Source: Actinomyces dentalis DSM 19115 (lineage in GTDB: Bacteria > Actinomycetota > Actinomycetes > Actinomycetales > Actinomycetaceae). From it: DNA of 33,964 nt. Positions within the stretch are counted from its first letter, which is position 1; the number at the start of each line of letters is the position of its first letter. The notes beneath the pieces were generated by a model. It was not told the DNA's origin. It saw nothing but the letters and a program-made list of their open reading frames with translations, and made no database searches. The stretch spans positions 8,748 to 42,711 of the forward strand of contig NZ_KE386866.1 in assembly GCF_000429225.1 (NCBI RefSeq), given 5' to 3'. This document shows positions 1-8,677 of the stretch, one piece after another. The position numbers were made by a program, and so were the translations under genes.

Positions 1-214
1 CCCCTCACCGAAACCGGCGGAAACGGCACACGAGACACACACTTATCCACAGGCTGTGGACATCCGGGCAACCGCCTCGACCCGGCCGTTCCGACCGGCG
101 GTGACGGACCAAGGAGCCCGCGCCCGGCGCCGCCGGGGGTCGGCGCCGATCGGGCCCGCCGCGGCGGCGAAAAGGCCGGGGCGGAGGGCGTCGGTCCCAG
201 GGCCGGTCCCCGGA
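1..214. other. Gene-free left edge with a DnaA-box pair
   Basis: No convincing gene is seen before the stop codon of the minus-strand phosphatase. The only recognisable element is TTATCCACA (43-51) followed after three bases by TGTGGACAT (55-63). The first is a perfect DnaA box and the second an inverted near-match. The rest is GC-rich and without clear structure. Whatever lies to the left of position 1 cannot be judged. Confidence 0.5.
43..63. promoter_or_regulatory. Inverted pair of DnaA boxes
   Basis: TTATCCACA at 43-51 is the perfect DnaA-box consensus. TGTGGACAT at 55-63 is the opposite-strand form with one mismatch to TTGTCCACA. Three bases separate them. This could be a DnaA-regulated promoter of a gene beyond the left edge or a chance site; it is too small to be an origin by itself. 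Confidence 0.45.
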
Positions 215-1024
215 TCAGACCCCGGGCCGGGCCCCGGCCAGCCGCCGGAGCATCTCGGCGTGGGCGCTCGGCGTCCCCACCAGCAGCGAGCCGGGCTCGC
301 GCACGTCCAGCTCCTCCCCGTTCAGACGCGTGACAACCGCGCCGGTCTCGGCGCACAGAAGCGCCCCGGCGGCCACGTCCCACGGCTGGAGACCGGTGTG
401 CACGACCGCCCCCGCCCGACCGGCCGCCGCCTCCACCATCTCCAGGGCCGCCGCCCCGTAGCAGCGCAGACCCCGAGTGCCCTCGATGATCCGGACGAGC
501 CGGGGCACCTCCTCAAGACCGTGCAAATGGGCGATGACAATGCCGTCCGCCAGCGGAACGTCGGCGATCCGCGCCAGCTCGGCGCCGGCGTCGGACTCGG
601 CGAAGAGGCGCCTCACGCGCGCGCCGGCCCCGACGACGGCGGTGTAGACCCGGTCGTCCACCGGATCCGCCACGACGCCCGCCACGGGCCGTCCGTCCTC
701 CACCAGCGCCAGCGAAATCGCCCAGTGCCGGTGGACGGCGATGTAATTGAGGGTCCCGTCGATCGGGTCGAGCACCCACACGCGACCGGCCCAGCCGCCG
801 GCCGCATGCCCCTCCTCCCCGACCAACGGGTAGCCTGCGGGGGCCAGGCGCCGCGCCATGAGCGCCTCGACGGCGCGGTCGACCTGCGTGACGACGTCGT
901 TGCGGTTGCGCTTGGTCTCGATCCGCAGGGCCTGCCCGGGATCGAGGGCGAGGCGGGCCCCGGCCCGGACCGCCCCCAGGGCGAGGGCGAGAAGCTCCGT
1001 CAGGTCGCTGCTGTCGTACATCAT
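215..1024 (-). CDS. Inositol monophosphatase family protein
   Basis: A 269-residue protein of the Mg2+-dependent inositol monophosphatase/CysQ/histidinol-phosphatase superfamily, which removes phosphate from sugar or inositol phosphates in the cytosol. The family motifs are intact: GEEGH for the metal-binding Glu, WVLDPIDGTLNY for the two metal-binding Asp residues, and PWDVAAGALLCAETGA for the C-terminal metal site. Length is typical (260-270). The start is the first of two adjacent ATG codons (1024 and 1021), with GGAG six bases upstream. It stands alone on the minus strand and diverges from the protease gene. The substrate cannot be told from sequence: inositol-1-phosphate, histidinol phosphate and 3'-phosphoadenosine phosphate are all possible in this family. 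Confidence 0.9.
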   Translation of the reverse strand: MMYDSSDLTELLALALGAVRAGARLALDPGQALRIETKRNRNDVVTQVDRAVEALMARRLAPAGYPLVGEEGHAAGGWAGRVWVLDPIDGTLNYIAVHRHWAISLALVEDGRPVAGVVADPVDDRVYTAVVGAGARVRRLFAESDAGAELARIADVPLADGIVIAHLHGLEEVPRLVRIIEGTRGLRCYGAAALEMVEAAAGRAGAVVHTGLQPWDVAAGALLCAETGAVVTRLNGEELDVREPGSLLVGTPSAHAEMLRRLAGARPGV

Positions 1025-1388
1025 CTGCTCTCCTGAGTCACGAGGATCGGGGCTGCGACGACCGCCCTGTCAACCCTACGACCCGCCGGCCCCCGGCTCC
1101 AGCAAGACCGTTCCGATCCCGCCCGGACGCCGGCCCCGCGCGGGCGCGACTCGGGCGGACCGACGACGGCGGCCCGCCCGGGCGCCGGCCCCTGGCGGAT
1201 CCTCCCGGCGGGGAGTCGGACGGCGGACGCCGGATCGCCCGACCGGCCGCGGGCGGGGCGGGGTGGGCATGGGGACCTCTGCCTACGGATGCAGGGGCCT
1301 TCCCCCCGTGGTTCCGTGCCACACTCATCGTGCTCCAGCCCGGAGACGACCCCGTCCCGGGACCGTCCCACTCACCGAAAGCCATCTC
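1025..1388. other. Intergenic region between divergent genes
   Basis: About 360 bases between the phosphatase and the protease. Open frames crossing it lack a ribosome binding site and are shadows of neighbouring genes. Promoters for both genes should lie here, but I cannot point to convincing -35/-10 pairs. Confidence 0.4.
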
Positions 1389-3002
1389 ATGGGTACGAAG
1401 CCTCATAGACGACCAGTCCTGATCGTCACCATCTCCATCGTCGTCGTCGCCCTGGCCGCCGTCGGCATCGCAGCGCTCACCGGCGTCTTCAGGCACGACG
1501 ACGATGTGCTGACGCCCAAGCAGGACGCCGCGCCCGCCGCGGCGAACACCAGCAGCAACAGCTTCGTCGTCACCTACTCCGACGGATCGCCGGCCGCCTC
1601 CGTCATCAAGTCCGCTCAGGCCTACGGCACGAACATCATCGACTCCCTGCCCGAGGAGGACCGGCAGGCCCTGGTCGCCGCCGCCGGCAAATTCTCCGTC
1701 ACGATCGAGTCCGTCACCGCCCACTCCCTGGGCATGGCGGGCATCTCCCTGAGCGAGAACCTCACCGCCGACCAGGTCAAGGAGTTCATCACCACGCTCG
1801 GGGCCGCGGACGGCATCGAAGCCGTCGAGACGGACCTGCACATGACGGCCCTGGGCGACACGGTACCCGAAACCCCCAACGACAAGTACTTCTCCCGCCA
1901 GTGGAGCCTCACCTCCGACTCCTACAGCATCAACGCCACCGGGGCCTGGTCGCGGTCCACCGGCCAGGACGTCACGGTCGCCGTCATCGACTCCGGCGTC
2001 CTGTCCACCCACCCGGACCTGGAGAACAACCTCCTGCCCGGCTACGACTTCATCTCCGACCCCTGGATCTCCCGCGACGACGACGGCCGCGACGCGGACC
2101 CGTCCGACAACGGCGACAGCGCCGACGCCGACATCTGCTACCAGGGCTCCGAGGCCCGACCCTCGTCCTGGCACGGCTCCCACGTCGCCGGCATTATCGC
2201 CGCGAGCACGAACAATGAGAGGGGCGTGGCCGGCGTCGCCCCCAACGCCAGAATCCTGCCCGTGCGCGCCCTGGGCCGCTGCGGCGGCACGTCCACCGAC
2301 ATCATCGACGCCCTCACCTGGGCGTCGGGCGGGCACGTCAACGGCGTCCCGGACAACGACAACCCCGCCCAGGTCATCAATATGAGTCTCGGCGGCACGG
2401 GCACCTGCCCGGCCTTCTACCAGAAGGCCATTGACGCCGCCGTCGAGCGCGGCTCGATCATCGTCGCCGCCGCCGGCAACGAGGACGTGGACGCGGGCGG
2501 CGTGGCCCCCGCGGGATGCCAGAACGTCATCACCGTCGGCGCCACCGGCTCCACGGGCGCCCGGTCCTTCTACTCGAACTACGGCTCCGTCGTCGACGTG
2601 TCGGCCCCGGGCGGCGACCCGAACACCGATGACGGCATCGCCTCCACCGTCGACAGGTCCGAGACCACCCCGCAGGAGCCCGCCTACGGCTACATGATGG
2701 GCACCAGCCAGGCCGCCCCGCACGTCGCCGGCACGATCGCGCTGCTCCGGGCCATCAAACCGTCGCTCACGACCGAGGAGGCCACCACCCTGCTGCAGAG
2801 CACCTCCACGCCCCTGAGCAACTGCGACCGCGACTCCTGCGGCACGGGTATCATCAATGCCACCGCCGCCGTGGACGAGCTGGCCGAGCAGGGCGCGGAC
2901 CCCGGGCCCGATCCGAACCCCTCCCCGGGCACGGACAGCACGTGGACCAAGCGCCACGGGCCCGGCGTCTGCCGCAGTGGGGACTCCGACTGCCGGTACT
3001 GA
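1389..3002 (+). CDS. Subtilisin-like serine protease (S8), exported
   Basis: A 537-residue peptidase of family S8. Residues 10-33 are a membrane-spanning export signal. Residues 57-153 resemble an I9 propeptide, ending in the typical acidic IEAVETD stretch. The catalytic domain has Asp201 (VAVIDSG), His262 (HGSHVAG), oxyanion Asn364 (AAAGNED) and Ser440 (GTSQAAPHVAG), so it should be active. The C-terminus is a short Pro/Gly/Asp linker followed by a tail with two Cys residues (CRSGDSDC), possibly a disulfide. The start at ATG 1389 is chosen because the signal sequence follows it directly; the open frame extends further upstream without coding character, and the ribosome site is weak. It probably acts outside the membrane. 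A small gene with a propeptide-like domain follows 49 bases downstream. Confidence 0.92.
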   Translation: MGTKPHRRPVLIVTISIVVVALAAVGIAALTGVFRHDDDVLTPKQDAAPAAANTSSNSFVVTYSDGSPAASVIKSAQAYGTNIIDSLPEEDRQALVAAAGKFSVTIESVTAHSLGMAGISLSENLTADQVKEFITTLGAADGIEAVETDLHMTALGDTVPETPNDKYFSRQWSLTSDSYSINATGAWSRSTGQDVTVAVIDSGVLSTHPDLENNLLPGYDFISDPWISRDDDGRDADPSDNGDSADADICYQGSEARPSSWHGSHVAGIIAASTNNERGVAGVAPNARILPVRALGRCGGTSTDIIDALTWASGGHVNGVPDNDNPAQVINMSLGGTGTCPAFYQKAIDAAVERGSIIVAAAGNEDVDAGGVAPAGCQNVITVGATGSTGARSFYSNYGSVVDVSAPGGDPNTDDGIASTVDRSETTPQEPAYGYMMGTSQAAPHVAGTIALLRAIKPSLTTEEATTLLQSTSTPLSNCDRDSCGTGIINATAAVDELAEQGADPGPDPNPSPGTDSTWTKRHGPGVCRSGDSDCRY

Positions 3003-3051
3003 ACGGCGAGCGGACCCCGCAGCAGTGCGAGTCAGCGGAAACGAGCAGAAC

Positions 3052-3630
3052 ATGGCCGACGACGAACCGATGAGCAGCACGTCTCCGCGCAGCGGTCGTC
3101 GCGGGATCCGGGCCTGGGCATCCCGCCTCTCCGTCCGTCCCGCGGCGGCCGCCCTCGGCGTGCTCGCGACGCTCCTCCTGGCCGTCGCGATCGCAAGCGG
3201 CATCATGAAACTTCCCGGGAAGACCGGCGCGGGCGCGACCACCGCACCCGGCCCGGCGACAGCGGCCCCCGCCCCCCGGCCGACGCCCGGAACTCCGACC
3301 ACGCCTCCGACCGACGCCCCGACCGGTCCTCTGATCAACCCCCCGCCCACGGACCCGGCGGACACCGGGGTCCTCCTCATCCTCGACGAGGAGATGAGCG
3401 ACCTGCTCACCTACGGCGAGTTCGACACCGTCGTGCAGACGATGACCGGCCCCGTCAATACGGCCGCCAACGCCTGCGGCACCTCCCTGACCGGCATGAT
3501 CTCCGCGGGCGGCGGACTGGTCGTCCGTCTCGAGGACCCGTCGCTCAACGCGTGCCTCGTCACGGAACTCGCCGGGGCCGAGCACATCGTCAGCGCCGAG
3601 GAGGACATGCGCGTGACCGTTCAGGACTGA
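3052..3630 (+). CDS. Membrane-anchored protein with an I9-propeptide-like C-terminal domain
   Basis: A 192-residue protein of no family I can name with certainty. Residues 1-30 are basic and cytosolic, 33-52 form one membrane helix, 60-105 are a Pro/Thr/Ala-rich spacer, and 106-190 form a compact domain. The end of that domain (HIVSAEEDMRVT, 178-189) aligns with the end of the propeptide of the protease just upstream (GIEAVETDLHMT, 142-153). Both also share the preceding pattern of a strand followed by a helix. The V..AEED pattern is a hallmark of I9 propeptides. This suggests a free-standing inhibitor or folding chaperone for the upstream protease, which is an inference. ATG 3052 is taken as the start; ATG 3070 is an alternative. 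The gene is probably co-transcribed with the protease and ends before a hairpin. Confidence 0.7.
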   Translation: MADDEPMSSTSPRSGRRGIRAWASRLSVRPAAAALGVLATLLLAVAIASGIMKLPGKTGAGATTAPGPATAAPAPRPTPGTPTTPPTDAPTGPLINPPPTDPADTGVLLILDEEMSDLLTYGEFDTVVQTMTGPVNTAANACGTSLTGMISAGGGLVVRLEDPSLNACLVTELAGAEHIVSAEEDMRVTVQD

Positions 3631-3648
3631 GATGTTCGGGCCGAGACG

Positions 3649-3693
3649 CCGGGGCCGGACCCGCAGACGGACGACGTCGGGGTCCGGCCTCGG
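3649..3693 (+). terminator. Hairpin terminator after the protease operon
   Basis: Perfect 10-bp arms GGCCGGACCC (3653-3662) and GGGTCCGGCC (3680-3689) with a 17-base loop. They extend outward to about 14 pairs with one G-U pair. There is no U-tract, as is common in high-GC actinobacteria. It lies between the small membrane protein and the FHA transporter. Confidence 0.6.
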
Positions 3694-3713
3694 GGACACG
3701 GCCCTTCACAGCG

Positions 3714-3728
3714 TATCCTCATCGCGTG
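3714..3728 (+). promoter_or_regulatory. -10 element for a leaderless start of the FHA transporter
   Basis: TATCCT (3714-3719) fits the actinobacterial -10 TANNNT and lies exactly six bases before GTG 3726. Transcription would begin at or next to the start codon, giving a leaderless mRNA. This fits the absence of a Shine-Dalgarno sequence and supports GTG 3726 over the far upstream in-frame ATG. Confidence 0.55.
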
Positions 3729-6377
3729 GATCAGAGCCTTCCCGCCTCGGGTCATAACGCCGTCATCGTCTCCCAGCCCACCGCTCACGCGGCCGCCGCA
3801 CCGCAGACCTTCACCGCCGCCTTCACGGTCGGCCGGTCCGAGTCCTGCGACGTCGTCGTCTCGCATCCGCGGGTCTCGCGCCATCATCTGATCGTGCGCC
3901 CCACGGCCGACGGATGGCGCGCCCAGTGCGCCGAGGGCCGCAGCATGCTCGTCAACGGCCACGCGCAGACCTCGGCGATCCTGACCGGGACCAGCCGCAT
4001 CCGGCTGATAGACGAGGACGGGCCGCTCCTGGTCATGACCCTCAATCCCGCCGCCGCGCCCGGCGCCGGTGCGCCCGTGCCCGGCGCCCCGCCCGGTCCC
4101 TTCTCCGCGCCCGTTCCCGCTCCTCCCGTCTGCGCGCCCGGCCCCGTGTCCGCGCCCGGTGTCGCCGTGCCCGGCCCCGGCGCCGTGTTCAGTCACGGCG
4201 CCGGTGCGCCCGTGCCCGGCGCCCCGCCCGCGCCCGGCCCCGGCGACGTGTCCCGTACCGTGCTCGGTCCCGGCGGCGCCGCTGCGCCCGGTCCCCTCAC
4301 TCCCGCCGCGCCGCGCGTGGTCGAGATATCCCGCACCGGCATGATCGGCCGGGCGCCGGACAACGACTTCGTTCTGTCCGATCCGCTCGTCTCCGCCCAC
4401 CACGCCCGCATCGAGTGGAATGACGACGGCGTGCTCATCACCGATCTGGGCTCGACCAACGGCACCTTCGTCGGCAACACGAGGATCCACCACTCCCACC
4501 TCGTGACCGAGCCGACCACCGTCGGCATCGGCTCGACCTTCATCGTCGTCTCCCCCGCCGACAGCGGTCAGGTCCAGGAGACGACGACGGCCGGCGAGCT
4601 GACGATCCGGGATCTGACCTTCTCCGTCGACCACGGCCGGCTCAAGCTCCTGGACGGCATCTCCTTCGCCCTGCCCGGCAACGAGCTCCTGGCCGTCGTC
4701 GGCCCCTCCGGAGCCGGCAAGTCCACCCTGCTCAAGGCCCTGACCGGCGAGCAGAAGGCCCAGAAGGGCCAGGTCCTCTTCGACGGGCTCGACGTGTACT
4801 CCCATTACGCCGTCATGCGCAACCGGATCGGCGTGGTCCCCCAGAACGACGTCGTCCACGCCGACCTCACCGTGCGCCAGACCCTCCAGTACGCCGCCGA
4901 GCTGCGCTTCGCCAAGGACGTGTCCAAGAAGGAGCGGGCCGAGCGCATCGCCGAGGTCCTGGAGGACCTGGACCTGACCGAGCACGTGTCCAAGCGCGTC
5001 AAGAAGCTCTCGGGCGGGCAGCGCAAGCGCGTGTCCACCGCCATCGAGCTGCTGACCAAGCCCGGCCTGCTGTTCCTCGACGAGCCCACCTCCGGCCTGG
5101 ACCCCCAGCTCGACCGCGACGTCATGAAACTGCTGGCCAGGCTCGCCCACGGCACGCGCGGCTCGGACTCGGGGCGCACGGTCATGGTGGTCACCCACAA
5201 CGAAACCCACATCGACCGGGCCGACAAGGTCCTCATCCTCGCCGCAGGCGGCAGGCCCGTGTACTTCGGGCCGCCGCGCGACGTCATCCCCTACTTCGAG
5301 CAGCGCCTGGAGGAGATCCGCCAGGGCGGGCGACTCGTCACCCGGGCGCCCCAGGGCGGCTTCGCCGACCCCACCGAGATCACCGGCTTCGCCGACGTCT
5401 ACACCCTCATCCGCAACCACACCCCCGAGATGCGGACCCATCTGGAGGCGACCGTGCCCTCCACCCGCCCCGGCGGCTCCACCCGGCCCTCCTCCGACAA
5501 GCCCGACCGCATTCCGCGCAAGGCGGCCTCGCAGACCACGCCGCGCCAGGTCTCCATGCTGGTGCGGCGGCATCTGCGCATTATCGCGGCCGACCCCTCC
5601 TATCTCCTCTTCATGCTGGTGCTGCCGATCATCATGGGGCTGCTGACCAAGGCGATCAGCGGGGACTACGGATTCACCGTGCCGGACCTGGACCTGACAA
5701 TGCTGACCCCGGCGGAGGTCCAGGAGAAGCACACGAATCAGGCGCTCCAGCTCCTCGTCGTCCTCATCACGGGCGCGGCCTTCGCGGGCATGTCCGTCAC
5801 CATTCGCGAACTCGTGGGCGAGCGGGACATATTCCTGCGGGAGAAGGCGGTGGGGCTGCGGCCGGGAGCCTATTTGGCGGCCAAGACGATTGTGCTCGCC
5901 CTTGTCGCCACCGTGCAGACGGCGCTCATGATGGGCGTGGCATTCGCGATCAACAAGCCGCCGACCGAGGCCCTGGTACTGAAATCAGCTCCGCTGGAGC
6001 TGTCGGTGTGCTGCTGGCTCACTGCCTTCGTCTGCGGGCTGATGGGCCTGATGGTCTCGGCGTTCGTCTCCTCCTCCGCGCAGGTCATGCCGGTGCTCGT
6101 GGTCGCCATTATGGGTCAGATCGTCATGGCGGGCGGGCTCATCGACATCTCCGGGAAGGTCGTCTTCGAGCAGCTCGCCTGGCTCATGCCCTCCCGCTGG
6201 GGTTATGCCATGGCCGCGAGCACCATCGATATGAACGCGATCGTCACCTACCGCACCGACGACCTGTGGAAGCACACCGCCCACCAGTGGCTGATTGATT
6301 TCGGCTGCCTGTCGGCCCTGGCGCTGACGTGCCTGCTGGCCTGCCTCATCGGCCTGGTCCGGCGCGGGCGGCGCTGA
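3726..6377 (+). CDS. FHA-FHA-ABC exporter, Rv1747-like
   Basis: An 883-residue fused ABC half-transporter. FHA domain 1 spans about 34-106 (GRSES, SRHH). A Pro/Gly/Ala linker follows (110-197). FHA domain 2 spans about 206-276 (GRAPDND, SAHHAR, GSTNGTFVG). The ATPase domain spans about 290-540: Walker A GPSGAGKST, Q-loop VPQND, signature LSGGQRKR, Walker B LLFLDEPTSG, switch VTHN. An ABC-2 membrane domain of about six helices runs from about residue 600 to the end. The order and length match Mycobacterium tuberculosis Rv1747 (865 aa), a lipooligosaccharide-type exporter controlled by kinase PknF through phosphothreonine binding. Two kinases lie immediately downstream in opposite orientation, so the same control logic is likely. 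The linker contains SRTVLG (Thr178), a peptide shared with both kinases. Substrate unknown; a glycolipid or cell-wall precursor is plausible. Confidence 0.92.
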   Translation: MDQSLPASGHNAVIVSQPTAHAAAAPQTFTAAFTVGRSESCDVVVSHPRVSRHHLIVRPTADGWRAQCAEGRSMLVNGHAQTSAILTGTSRIRLIDEDGPLLVMTLNPAAAPGAGAPVPGAPPGPFSAPVPAPPVCAPGPVSAPGVAVPGPGAVFSHGAGAPVPGAPPAPGPGDVSRTVLGPGGAAAPGPLTPAAPRVVEISRTGMIGRAPDNDFVLSDPLVSAHHARIEWNDDGVLITDLGSTNGTFVGNTRIHHSHLVTEPTTVGIGSTFIVVSPADSGQVQETTTAGELTIRDLTFSVDHGRLKLLDGISFALPGNELLAVVGPSGAGKSTLLKALTGEQKAQKGQVLFDGLDVYSHYAVMRNRIGVVPQNDVVHADLTVRQTLQYAAELRFAKDVSKKERAERIAEVLEDLDLTEHVSKRVKKLSGGQRKRVSTAIELLTKPGLLFLDEPTSGLDPQLDRDVMKLLARLAHGTRGSDSGRTVMVVTHNETHIDRADKVLILAAGGRPVYFGPPRDVIPYFEQRLEEIRQGGRLVTRAPQGGFADPTEITGFADVYTLIRNHTPEMRTHLEATVPSTRPGGSTRPSSDKPDRIPRKAASQTTPRQVSMLVRRHLRIIAADPSYLLFMLVLPIIMGLLTKAISGDYGFTVPDLDLTMLTPAEVQEKHTNQALQLLVVLITGAAFAGMSVTIRELVGERDIFLREKAVGLRPGAYLAAKTIVLALVATVQTALMMGVAFAINKPPTEALVLKSAPLELSVCCWLTAFVCGLMGLMVSAFVSSSAQVMPVLVVAIMGQIVMAGGLIDISGKVVFEQLAWLMPSRWGYAMAASTIDMNAIVTYRTDDLWKHTAHQWLIDFGCLSALALTCLLACLIGLVRRGRR
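4061..4230 (+). repeat. 35-bp perfect direct repeat in the inter-FHA linker
   Basis: Two identical 35-base copies at 4061-4095 and 4196-4230 encode APVPGAPP-type sequence between the two FHA domains. The repeat stays in frame, so recombination between the copies would shorten the linker by 45 codons without breaking the gene. Confidence 0.85.
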
Positions 6378-6416
6378 GCCGCCGGCGGGGGCGGGGACCC
6401 GCGGAACCGGCGGCTC
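6376..6416. terminator. Bidirectional terminator between transporter and kinase 1
   Basis: Perfect inverted repeat GAGCCGCCGG (6376-6385) and CCGGCGGCTC (6407-6416) in the 62-base gap between two convergent genes. The left arm overlaps the transporter's stop codon. It can serve both strands. Confidence 0.6.
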
Positions 6417-6439
6417 CCGCCCCTGCACAGGAGTCGCCG

Positions 6440-8365
6440 TCAGCCGCCCTGGTTGATGTCATCGGGATCCGGCACCTTGTCGGAATCGCCCTGGAGCTGG
6501 AAGTCGCCGAATCCGACATTCGCGCCCCCGTTCTTCTTATCGGTGCGGGTGATGACGATCTTGAGGCGGAGCCCGTCCTGGACGTCGAAAGAGACGTCCT
6601 TGAACTCGCCTGATGCCAGCGTCTCGCTCTGAATGAGCTCCTGGTCGACGTAGAAATCGACGGTGAAGGCGGCGTCGGACTGGCTCGAGTCGTCAGCGAT
6701 CCCGATGGTGCCGCTCAGCGTATTGAAATACCGACCGAGATTCCACTCGCCCGTCTGCGAGGAATTATAGTAGGAGAAGGACACGCTCATGCCGTGGTCG
6801 TAGGTGGTGCCGTTCATATCGACGGCCCCGTCGGAGAAGGATGACGACGAGGAGTTGAGCTCCGTCAGGTAGACGGTCTTCACGGAGCCGACGACGGTGA
6901 GGGTCACCGTGTCCGAGACCTTCTCACCCGCGGCGGGGTCGGTGGACAGCACCGTGCCCGCCGCCTCCTCATTGGGGGCGGCCGTCTTGACCACATTGAC
7001 CTGCACGCCGGGGAGCTCGTCCTTGGCCTGCTCGGCGGTCAGGCCGACGAGGTCCGGCATTGTCGTCACCTCCGACGTCGAACGGTCACCGGCCGCCTCG
7101 GTGCCGGAGTGGCTCTTGAACCAGTACTGGGCAACGATGGCGCCCACAATGACGAGGGCGAGGGCGAGGAGGACGACCGTCGTAATGATCAGCACCTGGT
7201 CTTTTCTGCTGCCCTTCCCCCCACCGCCGGGCCGCGCACCCCCGGGGGGCCTGACCGGCGCGCTCCGGGTGATCGTTCTGCCGCTCGGCCGTGGCACGGG
7301 AGGGAGCGGCCTCATCGCGGCGCCGGACGATGATGCCGACGACGTCGCAATGCCGGGGACCGGCGTTGCCGCAATGCCGGGGACCGGAGTCATGACGGCG
7401 CCGGGGGACGGGACCAGCGGCACCGATCCGGTCGAGGCGCTCACGGCCGACGGCGCACTGGGCGCCGAGAACAAGGGGGCGCCCAGAACGGTCCGGGCGA
7501 CGGCGGAGACGGGGACCGGCGCCGGGGGCGCGCTCAGGCGCGGGGCCGCGGGCAAATCGGCGAGGCTCGGGGCGGCGTCGGTCAGCGCCCGCCCGACCTG
7601 GTCGGCCGTGGGCCTGGCGGCGGGATCCTTCGACATCATCCGCCCGATGAGATCCCACAGGACGTCGGGCACGCCCTCGGGGCGCCCCGGGTTCATCACC
7701 ATGTGCGACTTGAGCAGCGCCGACGGAGAACCCGTGAAGGGCGGCACGCCGCAGCACATCTCATAGAACACGACGCCCAGGGAGTAGATGTCCATGGCGG
7801 GTGCCGCCGGCAGGCCATCGGCCACCTCGGGCGCCATGTACAGCGGGGTGCCCGCGCCGCCGGTCGAGCGCGTCGAGACCGCCGAGTCGCAGATCCGGGC
7901 CACGCCGAAGTCTGCCACGCGCGGCGTCGCCGGCGTGGAGGCGTCATCCATGAGGATATTGGCCGGTTTGACGTCGCGGTGCACGAGGCCGGCGGCGTGA
8001 ATGGCGCTCAGCCCCTCAGCGATGGCAGTGCCGTAGGAGACGACCAGTTCTGGCGCGAGCGCCCCCTGCTCCCGGATCACGTCCGCCAGGTCGCCGCCCC
8101 CCACGTAATCCATGACCAGCCCGAGGGTCTCGCCCTCGGCGACCATATCCCGCACCCGCACGACGTAGGGGCTGTCCACCCGCTCGAGGGTGTCGCGCTC
8201 CTTGAGGAAGGCATTGACGACATTGCGCTCCCGCGCCAGGTCTGAGCGCAGCTTCTTGAAGGCGAGGGGCTCCTCCGACCCCTCCTTGTGCCCCTTCCAC
8301 ACATCGCCCTGCGCACCCGCTCCAATGCGCTCCTCAAGAATGTAGCTCGAACCCAGACGCTCCAT
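6440..8365 (-). CDS. Transmembrane Ser/Thr kinase with PASTA and NPCBM-like domains (kinase 1)
   Basis: A 641-residue receptor kinase. The catalytic domain (about 8-262) has a Gly loop (IGAGAQGDV), Lys37, HRDVKPAN (Asp131), DFG (Asp152), an activation segment with Thr173, and an APE motif; all essential residues are present. A Ser/Pro/Ala-rich linker (270-388) contains ARTVLG (Thr292). One membrane helix spans about 391-413. Outside, one PASTA domain (about 433-493, MPDLVGLTAEQAKDEL) is followed by a domain (about 496-626) with the pattern of NPCBM carbohydrate-binding modules (VYLTEL, NGTTYDHG, WNLGRYFNTLSGTIGI). PASTA domains bind muropeptides, and NPCBM modules are thought to bind sugars, so this is probably a cell-wall or glycan sensor. 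ATG 8365 is preceded by GAGG. It is a recent duplicate of the gene at 8761-10764. Confidence 0.9.
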   Translation of the reverse strand: MERLGSSYILEERIGAGAQGDVWKGHKEGSEEPLAFKKLRSDLARERNVVNAFLKERDTLERVDSPYVVRVRDMVAEGETLGLVMDYVGGGDLADVIREQGALAPELVVSYGTAIAEGLSAIHAAGLVHRDVKPANILMDDASTPATPRVADFGVARICDSAVSTRSTGGAGTPLYMAPEVADGLPAAPAMDIYSLGVVFYEMCCGVPPFTGSPSALLKSHMVMNPGRPEGVPDVLWDLIGRMMSKDPAARPTADQVGRALTDAAPSLADLPAAPRLSAPPAPVPVSAVARTVLGAPLFSAPSAPSAVSASTGSVPLVPSPGAVMTPVPGIAATPVPGIATSSASSSGAAMRPLPPVPRPSGRTITRSAPVRPPGGARPGGGGKGSRKDQVLIITTVVLLALALVIVGAIVAQYWFKSHSGTEAAGDRSTSEVTTMPDLVGLTAEQAKDELPGVQVNVVKTAAPNEEAAGTVLSTDPAAGEKVSDTVTLTVVGSVKTVYLTELNSSSSSFSDGAVDMNGTTYDHGMSVSFSYYNSSQTGEWNLGRYFNTLSGTIGIADDSSQSDAAFTVDFYVDQELIQSETLASGEFKDVSFDVQDGLRLKIVITRTDKKNGGANVGFGDFQLQGDSDKVPDPDDINQGG

Positions 8366-8428
8366 GGCAACCTCGGGATGAAAGACGGAAGGGACCCGGG
8401 GAGCCCCCGACGCAAGGGCGCTCCCCCA

Positions 8429-8461
8429 TCAGGATTGTGCCATACCCGGGCCGCCGCGAGG
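8429..8461 (-). promoter_or_regulatory. Conserved upstream block of kinase 1
   Basis: These 33 bases are identical to 10831-10863 upstream of kinase 2 and lie at almost the same distance (64 versus 67 bases) from the start codon. The DNA between block and start codon has diverged. Read on the minus strand it contains GGTATGGCACAAT, whose CACAAT could be a -10 element. Probable shared promoter or operator. Confidence 0.55.
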
Positions 8462-8677
8462 CTCCTCGGGCCCCTCCGGCCCGGGGATCACACCCGCCGA
8501 CGGCGGAAAGGTGACGTCCACCACCACCCTGCGCCTCGGGTCCGGCCCGCGAACCGCGCGAGTCACCGGGCGGCGGGGGCGGGATCGGGCGGTGCGCGGC
8601 GGCGGGGTCGAGCGGCGGGGTGGTGGGTTCGAACGGCGCGGGGCGGGAGCCGGTCACCGGCGCCCCGGCGCCGCAAG

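Noticed and set aside
1038-3410. 790-residue open frame antisense to the protease
   Set aside because: It is a Gly/Val/Arg-rich shadow of the plus-strand protease and propeptide-like genes, whose catalytic motifs are real. It has no recognisable domain.
8568-8589. G-quadruplex-like run between the kinases
   Set aside because: Four G-runs with short loops are present, but such patterns are frequent by chance in 70% GC DNA and nothing else marks this one.
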